Part shown: one piece after another, positions 36,422 to 44,584 of the stretch
How positions within the stretch are numbered: the first letter of the stretch is position 1
Layout of the letters: the number at the start of each line of letters is the position of its first letter
DNA from: an uncultured Clostridia bacterium
GTDB taxonomy: Bacteria > Bacillota > Clostridia > TANB77 > CAG-508
Assembly (NCBI GenBank): GCA_934141605.1
Contig: CAKPCL010000001.1
Location: 1 to 64,000 of the forward strand
Reading direction: 5' to 3'
DNA: 64,000 nt
Made by a program: the position numbers and the translations under genes
The notes under the pieces: model-generated
Seen by the model: the letters and a program-made list of their open reading frames with translations, nothing else
What the model was told of the DNA's origin: nothing
Database searches by the model: none

Positions 36422-37360
36422 TTTTTATTTTCTTCTTTTGTTTCTGGTTCTTTACTTTTCTTTACAAATTTATTTTTGAATTTTTCAAATCCACTTTGTT
36501 TTATATCTTTTTTCTCTGTAAATCTTTTTGTTACTATATTGCTTATTAGTATTTTCTTTAATACATCTTCTCTTACATCTGCAATTAAAGTTCCGTCTTT
36601 TGCTACTGAAATTTTTCCTGTTTCTTCTGATACTACAACTACTATACTATCAGATTCCTTTGAAATTCCTATTGCAGCTCTATGTCTTGTTCCTAATTCT
36701 TTTGCAATATCAGTATCATCTGCTAGTGGTAATACACATGCTGCTGCTGCGATTTTATTGTTGCTTATAACTACTGCTCCGTCATGTAATGGTGTTTTTG
36801 GTACAAATATATTTACTAAAAGTTGTGGTGAAACTTCTGAGTTCATTGGCACTCCTGTTGCTATAATGTCTTGTATGTTAATGTCTCTTTCTAGTACAAT
36901 TAATGCTCCTGTTTTTGTTTTAGAAAGTTCTGTTGCAGCTATAACAACTTTATAAATATCTTCTTTGGTTTTTGTTGCTAAGTCACTATTTAGTCCAAAA
37001 AATTTTGTTAATTTGTTTGTTCCTAATTGTTCTAGTCCTCTTCTTAGCTCTGGTTGGAATATTACGATTATAGCTATTACTCCCCAGTTCATTATTCCTG
37101 TTAAAATTGAATTTAATATGTTTAAGTTTAGTAATTTACTAGCCCATGTGGCAATAATTAAAAAAGCTATTCCCTTTATTAGTTGCCAAGCTCTAGAGCC
37201 TCTTACCATTTTTACAAAGCAATATAATAAAAATAATACTATTATTAAATCTAGTATTGATGTGAATAAATTAAATGGGTTATTTCCTAGATTTTTAAGT
37301 CCGATTCAAGATATTTTCATTGTAAAATTTTATCCAATTATTTCCTATACTTTCTTCCAT
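36418..37360 (-). CDS. cdaA: Diadenylate cyclase CdaA, read through a +1 shift at CGG
   Basis: Makes the second messenger c-di-AMP from two ATP. The DAC domain is intact: PLHDGAVVI (DGA motif) and GTRHRAAIG (RHR motif). A start at MVRGSRAWQL (37209) would lack the first membrane helix and any ribosome binding site. Upstream, an ATG at 37360 with a GAAGG site gives MEESIGNNWIKFYNENILN, then CGG (37303-37301) and a stop at the second codon after it. Skipping the C gives GLKNLGNNPFNLFTS and the missing helix LDLIIVLFLLYCF running into MVRGSR. Length is 3n+1 (313 aa). No ATG, GTG or TTG lies in the restored frame between the CGG and 37209. CdaA is normally essential, so expression through the shift is likely. 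Confidence 0.9.
37301..37303 (-). other. +1 frameshift site, CGG (cdaA)
   Basis: Read as AAT (C) GGA CTT AAA. The zero frame meets TAA two codons after the CGG. Confidence 0.75.
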
Positions 37361-37385
37361 AAATATACCTTCTTTTATTATAATT

Positions 37386-37541
37386 TTAGCTTATACTAAG
37401 TATTAATGATACTGTTGTTGGAATTATCATCATTGCTGCTAATAGTCCTGCCATTATCTTTATAAATATTTGTCCTTTGTCATATTGTTTTTGTGCTTTA
37501 TTTTTTACTTTTTTATCTTTTACTTCTTTATTTCTTTTCAT
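37386..37541 (-). CDS. Small single-helix protein upstream of cdaA
   Basis: 51-aa protein: a very basic N-terminal half (MKRNKEVKDKKVKNKAQKQ) and one C-terminal membrane helix (about 26-48, IFIKIMAGLLAAMMIIP). GGAGG site 8 bases before the ATG; 25 bases separate its stop from the cdaA start, so the two are probably co-transcribed. No family recognised. Confidence 0.65.
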   Translation of the reverse strand: MKRNKEVKDKKVKNKAQKQYDKGQIFIKIMAGLLAAMMIIPTTVSLILSIS

Positions 37542-37604
37542 ATTGTTATCCTCCATTTTTATACTACAACTATTATAACATTAATTTATTGTTAGTTTCA
37601 ATAA

Positions 37605-38909
37605 TTATTTGCAAATTCCAAAAATTGTTGCTTTAGGTTCTATTTTTTCTTCACCTATTTTTATAATATTTTTTAGTTTTTGTTTTGCTTCCTCTAATTT
37701 TCCTTTATCATTTGCATATATATAGGCTAAATCTTCTCCTTTTTGTACTTTTTCTGCAACTTTTTTGCATAGTTTAATTCCTACTGTATAGTCTATAGAA
37801 TCTTCTTTTTGTATTCTTCCTGCTCCTAAGTTGCATGCTGTTTTTCCTACATCTTCTGCGTCAATTTCTTCTATGTATCCATCTTTTTCTGCTGTTATTG
37901 CTTCTACAAATTTGGCTTTTTCAAATTTATCTGTATTTTCTAGGTATGATATGTCTCCTCCTTGATTTTTAACCATTTCTAAAAATTTGTTATATGCTTT
38001 TCTATTATTGATGTTTTCTAGCATTTTTGTTTTATTTTCTTCTAAGTTGTCTCCTAATCCTGCAAGTTTAACCATATATGAGCCTAATTCTAGTACTACT
38101 TCTTTCAAATCTTCTGGCATTTTGCCTTTTAAAAATTCTATTGCTTCTATTACTTCTAGATTATTTCCTATTGCAAAGCCTAATGGTTCGTCCATATTGG
38201 TTAAAATGCATACTGTTTCTCTATTTGCTAATTTTCCTATTTCAATCATTTCTTTTGCAAGTTTTTCGGCATCTGGAATATTTTTCATAAATGCTCCTTT
38301 TCCAACTGTAACATCTATGACTATTTTTTCTGCTCCACTTGCTATTTTTTTACTCATTATGCTTGATGCAATTAATGGAATACTTTCGACACATGAAATG
38401 CTGTCTCTTAAAGCATATAGTTTTTTGTCTGCTGGTGCTAAATTCATGGTTTGAGAAATCATGCTTATTCCTATGTTTTCTACATTTTTTATAAAGTTGT
38501 TCATGTCTATGTCTGTTTTATATCCTGGTATAGATTGCATTTTGTCTACTGTTCCTCCTGTAAATCCTAACCCTCTTCCAGACATTTTAGCAACTGGAAC
38601 GCCAAGTGATGCGACTAATGGTAAAAGGCAAATTGATACTTTATCTCCTACTCCTCCTGTTGAGTGTTTGTCTACTATTGTTTTATTTAATTTTGATAAA
38701 TCTAGTATTTCTCCTGAGTTTGCCATTGCTAAAGTTAAATTTGTTGTTTCTTGTTTTGTCATTTTATTTAAAAATATTGCCATTACTAGTGCTGCTGCTT
38801 GATAGTCTGCTATCTTCCCTTTTGTATATTCATATACAAAAAATTCAATTTCTTCTTTTGTTAGTTCTTTTCTGTCTCTCTTTTTTTCTATAATTTCTAA
38901 AATATTCAT
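37605..38909 (-). CDS. pdp: Pyrimidine-nucleoside (thymidine) phosphorylase
   Basis: 434-aa phosphorolytic enzyme of nucleoside salvage, phosphorolysing thymidine, uridine and deoxyuridine. Family motif KHSTGGVGDKVSICLLPLVA (about 80-99) includes the phosphate-binding GGVGD; KMSGRGLGFTGGTVDK and the C-terminal DYTVGIKL region also match. I start at 38909 (GGAG site); an ATG at 38921 has none. Lies downstream of rnhB, same strand. Confidence 0.94.
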   Translation of the reverse strand: MNILEIIEKKRDRKELTKEEIEFFVYEYTKGKIADYQAAALVMAIFLNKMTKQETTNLTLAMANSGEILDLSKLNKTIVDKHSTGGVGDKVSICLLPLVASLGVPVAKMSGRGLGFTGGTVDKMQSIPGYKTDIDMNNFIKNVENIGISMISQTMNLAPADKKLYALRDSISCVESIPLIASSIMSKKIASGAEKIVIDVTVGKGAFMKNIPDAEKLAKEMIEIGKLANRETVCILTNMDEPLGFAIGNNLEVIEAIEFLKGKMPEDLKEVVLELGSYMVKLAGLGDNLEENKTKMLENINNRKAYNKFLEMVKNQGGDISYLENTDKFEKAKFVEAITAEKDGYIEEIDAEDVGKTACNLGAGRIQKEDSIDYTVGIKLCKKVAEKVQKGEDLAYIYANDKGKLEEAKQKLKNIIKIGEEKIEPKATIFGICK

Positions 38910-38936
38910 TTTTTTCTCCATTTTATTTACAGTATA

Positions 38937-39563
38937 TTATACAAAGTTTTTAGTAAAGCTTTTTCTGTGTATTGGACATAATCCATATTCTTTTATTGCT
39001 GCAATATGTTTAGCTGTGCCATAGCCTTTATGACCACTAAATCCATATTGAGGATAAACACTATCCCATTCTCTCATAATTCTGTCCCTTGTAACTTTTG
39101 CTATTATTGATGCTGCGCCTATTGAATAGCATTTAGCATCACCTTTTATAATTGAGTCATATGGTACTCCGTCTGTATCAATGTGTTGTAGTGCGTCTAT
39201 AATGATTAAGTCTGGTCTTACATCTAGTCCTTTAACAACACTTGTTACTCCTTGTTTTGTTGCGTTTAAGATATTTATATCATCTATGACATCTTGTCCA
39301 ATAATTGCTACTGAATAGCTTATTGCTTCTTCTATAATTTTGTCATATAGTAGTTCTCTCTTTTTTTCAGATACTTTTTTGGAATCGTTTACGCCCTCTA
39401 TCATTGAATTTTCAGGCATTATTACTCCTGCAACAACAACAGGACCAGCTAGTGGTCCTCTTCCTGCTTCATCTATTCCACATATATTTTTAAAGCCTTT
39501 TTCGTGTAAGTTTTTTTCTATTTCTTTTAAATTTGTTAATCTTTCTATTTCTTTTTCTTTCAT
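38937..39563 (-). CDS. rnhB: Ribonuclease HII
   Basis: 208-aa enzyme removing RNA from RNA-DNA hybrids and single ribonucleotides. Catalytic carboxylates: DEAGRGPLAGPVVVAGV (DE pair, about 31-32), IIDAL (Asp) and the KVTRDRIM Asp. Full length and typical. Confidence 0.96.
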   Translation of the reverse strand: MKEKEIERLTNLKEIEKNLHEKGFKNICGIDEAGRGPLAGPVVVAGVIMPENSMIEGVNDSKKVSEKKRELLYDKIIEEAISYSVAIIGQDVIDDINILNATKQGVTSVVKGLDVRPDLIIIDALQHIDTDGVPYDSIIKGDAKCYSIGAASIIAKVTRDRIMREWDSVYPQYGFSGHKGYGTAKHIAAIKEYGLCPIHRKSFTKNFV

Positions 39564-39582
39564 TTTATTTTCCTTCTGTTTT

Positions 39583-40122
39583 CTATAACTCTACATTTTG
39601 TAATTCTGTTAGTGAATAGTATTTTGTTCCTTCGTTTTCAAATCCATTTGTATTATAGATTTCTATTCCTAGATTTTTTATATCGTATTTTATTATATAC
39701 CACCCGTCTTTTTCGTTTGATTCAACTTTGGTGATTCCTATGTCTGTTAGATTGTCTGTGCTTAATTTGTAGTAGTATATATAGTTTGCGTTGTCATTTG
39801 ATATTGTTTCTTGGCTTATGTTTATATTTCCTTTTGTTGTGCTTATGTCTGTTATTTCTTCACCTTTTAGTTCTGCTTTTGCGTTTTCGACTCTTGTTGC
39901 TTTATCTGTTGCGTTTTCAAAGTTGGTTCCTAGTTTGAAGTTTGCATTTTCTACATATTCTTTTGCTTTTACTTTTATTAGTAGCATGTTTGTTTTTAGG
40001 TTTTCTAGTTCTGATGCTTTTATTACTTTGTTTCCTTGTCCTATTGATATTCCTGCTAGTATTAGTAATAATACTATTGTTATTATTAGTGCGACCATTG
40101 TTATTCCTTTGTTTTTTTTCAT
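39583..40122 (-). CDS. Type IV pilin/pseudopilin-like protein
   Basis: 179-aa protein with a prepilin N-terminus: short basic leader (MKKNKG) then ITMVALIITIVLLLILAGI, the hydrophobic N-helix of type II secretion/competence pseudopilins, although the usual Glu at position +5 is Ala here. The rest is a small polar domain. No pilin operon, prepilin peptidase or assembly ATPase is near. GGAGGAC-type site. Function not assignable beyond pilin-like. Confidence 0.72.
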   Translation of the reverse strand: MKKNKGITMVALIITIVLLLILAGISIGQGNKVIKASELENLKTNMLLIKVKAKEYVENANFKLGTNFENATDKATRVENAKAELKGEEITDISTTKGNINISQETISNDNANYIYYYKLSTDNLTDIGITKVESNEKDGWYIIKYDIKNLGIEIYNTNGFENEGTKYYSLTELQNVEL

Positions 40123-40334
40123 TTTTGTCCTCCAATTTTATTTTTTATAATTATATCAATTACATTTGTTTATTTCAAGTATTTTCTTATTTTAGATAAC
40201 ATATTTTTGTAGTTCATTTCTATATCCATAAAATAATTACATTTTTTTCACACTTTTTTCACAAATCTCTTGTATTCTAATATAAAATTAGGTTATTATA
40301 TAATCAAAAGTAATCTTTTAGGAGGCAAATTAAA

Positions 40335-41585
40335 ATGGAAGAAAATCAAAAAAATGAAACAAAATTCAAAGCAATTCCAGTAACAGGCTCAACATCTTAT
40401 AGCAATACTTCAAAAAATAGTTCAGGTTTTGGAAAAAGCGTTCTATTACCATTTGTTAGTGGAGTTATTGGTTGCACAGTTGTAATTGGAACATGTTTTG
40501 GTGTTCCATCAATTAAAAACAAATTACTACAAACTCAAATTTCATCAATTAGCACTACAAACAATAATTCAACAGAATCTAATGGATATGTTCAAGAAAT
40601 ATCTTTAAAAAACTATTCTGATACTGCTGTATATGCTGCAAATAAAATATTGCCATCAATAGTTGGTATTAAAATTGAATACACTGTAAATACTAATTCT
40701 ATTTTTGGTAGAGGTTCTACATCAACTGCCACTGCTTCTGGTTCAGGAATTATAATTAGTGAAGATGGTTATATATTAACAAATAACCATGTAGTATCTT
40801 CAAGTTCTTCTGAATCAAGTTCATATTATCAAATATCAGAAGCTACAAAAGTTAGTGTTACTTTGTTTAATGATGACACAGAATATGAAGCAAAAATTAT
40901 TGGTAAAGATGAGCAAACTGATTTAGCTGTTATAAAAATAGAAAAAACTGGTTTAACAAAAGCTGAATTTGCTGATTCAGATGATGTAAAAGTTGGTGAA
41001 TTTGCAATGGCTGTTGGAAATCCTATAAATATGACAAGTACAGTAACAACTGGTATTGTCAGTGCTGTTAATAGAAAAATTACAGATTCAGATGGTAAAA
41101 CTTATAAATGTATTCAAACAGATGCAGCTATAAATTCTGGAAATAGTGGTGGAGCTTTAGTTAATAGCGAAGGTAAAGTTATAGGTATTAATACTTTAAA
41201 ATTATCTGGTACAGGTATTGAAGGTATTGGATTTGCAATTCCAATTAATGCAACAACAGATATTACTTCTCAATTAATTCAATATAGTAAAGTTAAAAGA
41301 CCTTATATAGGTATTTCTGGTATTGATTTAGATGAATCTACTGCTAAAAAATATAATTTAGTTATTGGTGTTTATGTTAAATCAGTAGAAGATTTTTCAG
41401 CTGCTGAAAAAGGTGGTTTAAAATCTGGTGATGTAATTGTTGAGGCTGATGGAAAATCTATTAAAACTATGGATGAATTAAATGAGTTAAAAAATTCTCA
41501 TCAAATTGGTGATGAAATGAAGTTAAAGATTAATAGAAATGGAACTGAAAAGGAAATTTCTTTATCTTTAGGTGAACAACCTTAA
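40335..41585 (+). CDS. HtrA/DegP-type membrane-anchored serine protease
   Basis: 416-aa extracytoplasmic protease for misfolded or exported proteins. N-terminal polar region, membrane helix (about 37-55), trypsin-like domain with catalytic His in NNHVVSS (about 155), Asp in TDLAVIKIE, Ser in GNSGGALV, and one C-terminal PDZ domain (about 325-412). TTAGGAGG site before the ATG. Its start lies back to back with the pilin-like gene. Confidence 0.95.
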   Translation: MEENQKNETKFKAIPVTGSTSYSNTSKNSSGFGKSVLLPFVSGVIGCTVVIGTCFGVPSIKNKLLQTQISSISTTNNNSTESNGYVQEISLKNYSDTAVYAANKILPSIVGIKIEYTVNTNSIFGRGSTSTATASGSGIIISEDGYILTNNHVVSSSSSESSSYYQISEATKVSVTLFNDDTEYEAKIIGKDEQTDLAVIKIEKTGLTKAEFADSDDVKVGEFAMAVGNPINMTSTVTTGIVSAVNRKITDSDGKTYKCIQTDAAINSGNSGGALVNSEGKVIGINTLKLSGTGIEGIGFAIPINATTDITSQLIQYSKVKRPYIGISGIDLDESTAKKYNLVIGVYVKSVEDFSAAEKGGLKSGDVIVEADGKSIKTMDELNELKNSHQIGDEMKLKINRNGTEKEISLSLGEQP

Positions 41586-41696
41586 CCTTAAGATTTTCAC
41601 CTTTAATTCACAAAATGGACAAACTTTATTATTATAATACAGGCATAGTCAGGAAGGATACTTGACTTAATTGAAAAACATCCCCTTTTATTTTCA

Positions 41697-41731
41697 AAAA
41701 AGAAACTAGATTTTACTCTAGTTTCTTTTTA
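41697..41731. terminator. Terminator between htrA-like and the DUF3298-like gene
   Basis: AAAAAGAAACTAGA/TCTAGTTTCTTTTT with runs on both sides. The stretch 41.59-41.70 kb holds nothing else I recognise. Confidence 0.85.
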
Positions 41732-42577
41732 TATTATTACTAAATCCATTTCGCCAGTCATTTGGTTATTACCATATGCAAAAATTATGTATATATTGTT
41801 GTTATAAATAAAATATTCTTTTATATTTTCTATTTTATAAATTTCACTGTTTATGTCTCTTGAAAACACATTGTATCCTAATTCTATTAAGTCTTCAGAT
41901 TTTTTTTGTTCTTTTTCTATGTCTTTGTTTATTTTATTTTGGACTTCGTTTTTGTTTATGTCATATATTTCTAAAGTTTCATCTAATGTAAGTTCTTTGT
42001 TATTTTCTAAGTTAAAATTGAAGGTTTGTATTATTGTTCTTTGTGCTGATAGGTCTTGTTTTAAATCGGAATATATTATTAATGATAGTATGTCATTTTT
42101 TATGGTTGCTGTGTATTTTACTGTAAAAATAGTGTTTTGCTCAAAATTTTCTAATATTTCTTCTGCCTTTTTTTCAAAAGTATCTTTTATTTCTTGATTA
42201 AAATTTTGAACTGTATTATTTTTTATGTTTATGTATGGTATATTTATGTTTAATTCGTAATTATTGTTTTTTTCTTCTTTTTGATAGCTTGTGTATACAG
42301 TATTTTGATTTTTGTCTATTTTTTTTGTGTCATAGTCTCCATTTTCTTCTATTTGGTTGTTAAATATGTTTTCAAAGTTGACTTTTAGTTCTGCTTCTTC
42401 TTGTTCTGTTCTTTTGGTTAACTTGTTTATTCCAAACATGCTGTCTATTATGTCGTTTCCTAAAATTTGTACTCCTATTACTACAAATATTGCTATAACA
42501 CATATAATTCCTATAATTGTGTAAATTGTTATTACTTTTTTATTTAGTTTTTCTTTTTCTTGAAGTCTTATATTCAT
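41729..42577 (-). CDS. Membrane-anchored extracellular protein, DUF3298/RsiV-like
   Basis: 282-aa protein with an N-terminal membrane helix (about 16-38), a polar linker and an extracytoplasmic domain (~90-282) resembling DUF3298 with its DUF4163-type partner (FNQEIKDTFEKKAEE; VKYTATIKNDILSLIIY; NFNLENNKELTLDETL). RsiV-type proteins bind lysozyme or act as anti-sigma factors; no sigma factor gene is next to this one, so the role is unclear. Confidence 0.6.
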   Translation of the reverse strand: MNIRLQEKEKLNKKVITIYTIIGIICVIAIFVVIGVQILGNDIIDSMFGINKLTKRTEQEEAELKVNFENIFNNQIEENGDYDTKKIDKNQNTVYTSYQKEEKNNNYELNINIPYINIKNNTVQNFNQEIKDTFEKKAEEILENFEQNTIFTVKYTATIKNDILSLIIYSDLKQDLSAQRTIIQTFNFNLENNKELTLDETLEIYDINKNEVQNKINKDIEKEQKKSEDLIELGYNVFSRDINSEIYKIENIKEYFIYNNNIYIIFAYGNNQMTGEMDLVII

Positions 42578-42768
42578 TTTCTTTTCTCCTTAATAATATG
42601 TTTGTAAATTTCTTTACATAATTATATTTTAAAGGATTTATTCAATATTTTCAAGTGTTTCTGCTTGTTTTTTTGTTTTTCTTGATAATTAATATTTTAT
42701 ATAATCCTATTGAATATTATAATTCATTGTGTTAAAATATCATGTATAAAATAATGGGGGAAAATAAA

Positions 42769-43644
42769 ATGAATTTTAAAAAGACAATACTAATTTTATT
42801 TATAATATTAGTAATACTATTTGCGACATTAGCATATTTATATGTATTTAACAAAAATGTGCTATACAATGTTTATGATGGTCTAAAATACATAAAACAA
42901 GGCATAGAAATTAATTTATCAAGTGAATATAAAGTAGCAGACAAAACAAAAACATATTTTAAAGGAGAAAAAAATTTAAGAATTCCAATTTTGTTATACC
43001 ATGAAATAACTGAAGAAGCTCCTGAAAGAAGTATGGCTTATATGCATACAACAAAGGAAAATTTTGAAAAACAAATTGCAGGTCTTCTTGAATATGGTTA
43101 CACTGTTATTTCTTATAATGACTTAATTGCCTATAATAATGGTGAAAAAGCTCTTCCTGAAAAAGTTGTTTTAATAGATTTTGATGACGGTTATGTTGGA
43201 AATTATTTATATGCTTTTAATATTATTAAAAAATATAATGTTCCTATTAGCATTTATGTAGTTGATGATTTAGTTGGTACACCTGGGTATTTTAATTGGG
43301 AACAAGCTAAAGAAATGAGTGACTCTGGTCTTGTAAGCATTAATACTCATGGTAAAACTCATATTTTTTATAATAAAGAATCAAAAGAGACTTTAGTAAA
43401 TCATATTGAATATGCACATAGTGTTATTGAAAAAAACTTGGGTAAAACTGTTACAAAAGTATTTACATATCCTTATGGAGCATATACTGATGAGGAATTA
43501 GATGCTTTAAAACAAGCTGGATTTATACAAAATTTAACAAATGATGAAATAAATAATTCAGATTCTTTGAATTTATATGGATTGAGTAGAATTTATGTGA
43601 TGAACCACTATTCTAAATTTAAAATTCTTAAAATGATAAAATAA
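42769..43644 (+). CDS. Membrane-anchored polysaccharide deacetylase
   Basis: 291-aa carbohydrate esterase family 4 enzyme: membrane helix (4-28), then NodB domain with RIPILLYHEITEE, VVLIDFDDGYVGNY (metal-binding Asp pair), SINTHGKTH (His motif) and the FTYPYGAYTDEELDALKQAGF element. This YHEI form resembles the PgaB/IcaB-like deacetylases of surface polysaccharide. Start at 42769, which follows GGGGG; earlier ATGs lack a site. Confidence 0.88.
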   Translation: MNFKKTILILFIILVILFATLAYLYVFNKNVLYNVYDGLKYIKQGIEINLSSEYKVADKTKTYFKGEKNLRIPILLYHEITEEAPERSMAYMHTTKENFEKQIAGLLEYGYTVISYNDLIAYNNGEKALPEKVVLIDFDDGYVGNYLYAFNIIKKYNVPISIYVVDDLVGTPGYFNWEQAKEMSDSGLVSINTHGKTHIFYNKESKETLVNHIEYAHSVIEKNLGKTVTKVFTYPYGAYTDEELDALKQAGFIQNLTNDEINNSDSLNLYGLSRIYVMNHYSKFKILKMIK

Positions 43645-43651
43645 ATGAATT

Positions 43652-43677
43652 TACCCCGGATATATCTATCCGGGGTA
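43652..43677. terminator. Strong GC-rich hairpin, probable terminator
   Basis: TACCCCGGATA/TATCCGGGGTA, a perfect 11-pair stem with a 4-base loop between two convergent genes. No long T-run on either side. Confidence 0.6.
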
Positions 43678-43683
43678 GAAATC

Positions 43684-44412
43684 TTATTTCTCTAAAAATT
43701 TTCTCATGCAGCTATATACCTTGCTGGACCAGCTTGGACACTTTGCTGTTGGTGGACAATAAGTATCTCCTATTGCATCTAAGGTAACGCCTTTATAGTG
43801 CTTACCCTCTGGTGTTAGATAGCTATTTGCCAAAAGCCTAAAATTTGCTTCTATGCCTTCTGGGTCACTATCATATTTCACCAATTTTTCATTTTTCATG
43901 ATACTACCATAATTATGAGTTCTTATGTGTTCCTCATCTGAACCATATAGAGATTCTAAAGCAAATACTCCACATATAAAAATCTCATTGACTTTATATT
44001 TCTGGCTTAGCTCCCATATAAAGTCTGCATTTCTTTCATAAAATCCATCATAGTCATATTTGAAATTTGCTAATAATTCATAAAAATTTTCTTTTGATAA
44101 TCCCGTGGTTTCTGTTAAGTCCATATCCCTTGAGATTTCTACTTCATCAATACTTTTATAAACTATTTTAGGTTCAGTTTCATAATATGCTGTGCTTGTT
44201 CGCATTTCTTCTATGTTAGATTTTTCGATTTCTAGCTCTGGTTCTGGTAGTTCTGAATCCTCCTTTAGTGTTTCCACTAACTCCATTTGGATGCTTTTTT
44301 CTGCAACTTCTGTTTTTATAATTATTGTTTCTTTATCAATCTGAATTTGTGATAATCCAATCATTATAAAACATATTATTGCTGTAATCCGCAAGATTAT
44401 TTTTTGTTTCAT
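43684..44412 (-). CDS. Secreted glucosaminidase-domain protein
   Basis: 242-aa protein with an N-terminal membrane/signal helix (6-22), an acidic linker and a C-terminal glucosaminidase fold (about 110-242): the presumed catalytic Glu is in GVFALESLYGSD, followed by HNYGSIMK and PSWSSKVYSCM. It would cleave the N-acetylglucosamine bond of peptidoglycan. AGGAGG site. Codon 8 is CGG (44391-44393 on plus), the only CGG in this window that appears to be read in frame: a +1 shift there would end the protein three codons later. Confidence 0.78.
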   Translation of the reverse strand: MKQKIILRITAIICFIMIGLSQIQIDKETIIIKTEVAEKSIQMELVETLKEDSELPEPELEIEKSNIEEMRTSTAYYETEPKIVYKSIDEVEISRDMDLTETTGLSKENFYELLANFKYDYDGFYERNADFIWELSQKYKVNEIFICGVFALESLYGSDEEHIRTHNYGSIMKNEKLVKYDSDPEGIEANFRLLANSYLTPEGKHYKGVTLDAIGDTYCPPTAKCPSWSSKVYSCMRKFLEK

Positions 44413-44584
44413 AAGATTTCCTCCTAAATGTAAAATTTTTCCTGCACATATATTATAACATTTATGTATACTTGTGTCAATTAAAAGTTTTTTAAGTTAA
44501 ATATTCTATTATTTTCATTGACTATTTAGCTATTTTGAGTTATTATATATAATATTAAATATAAGAAATGAGGAATAGAAAGTT

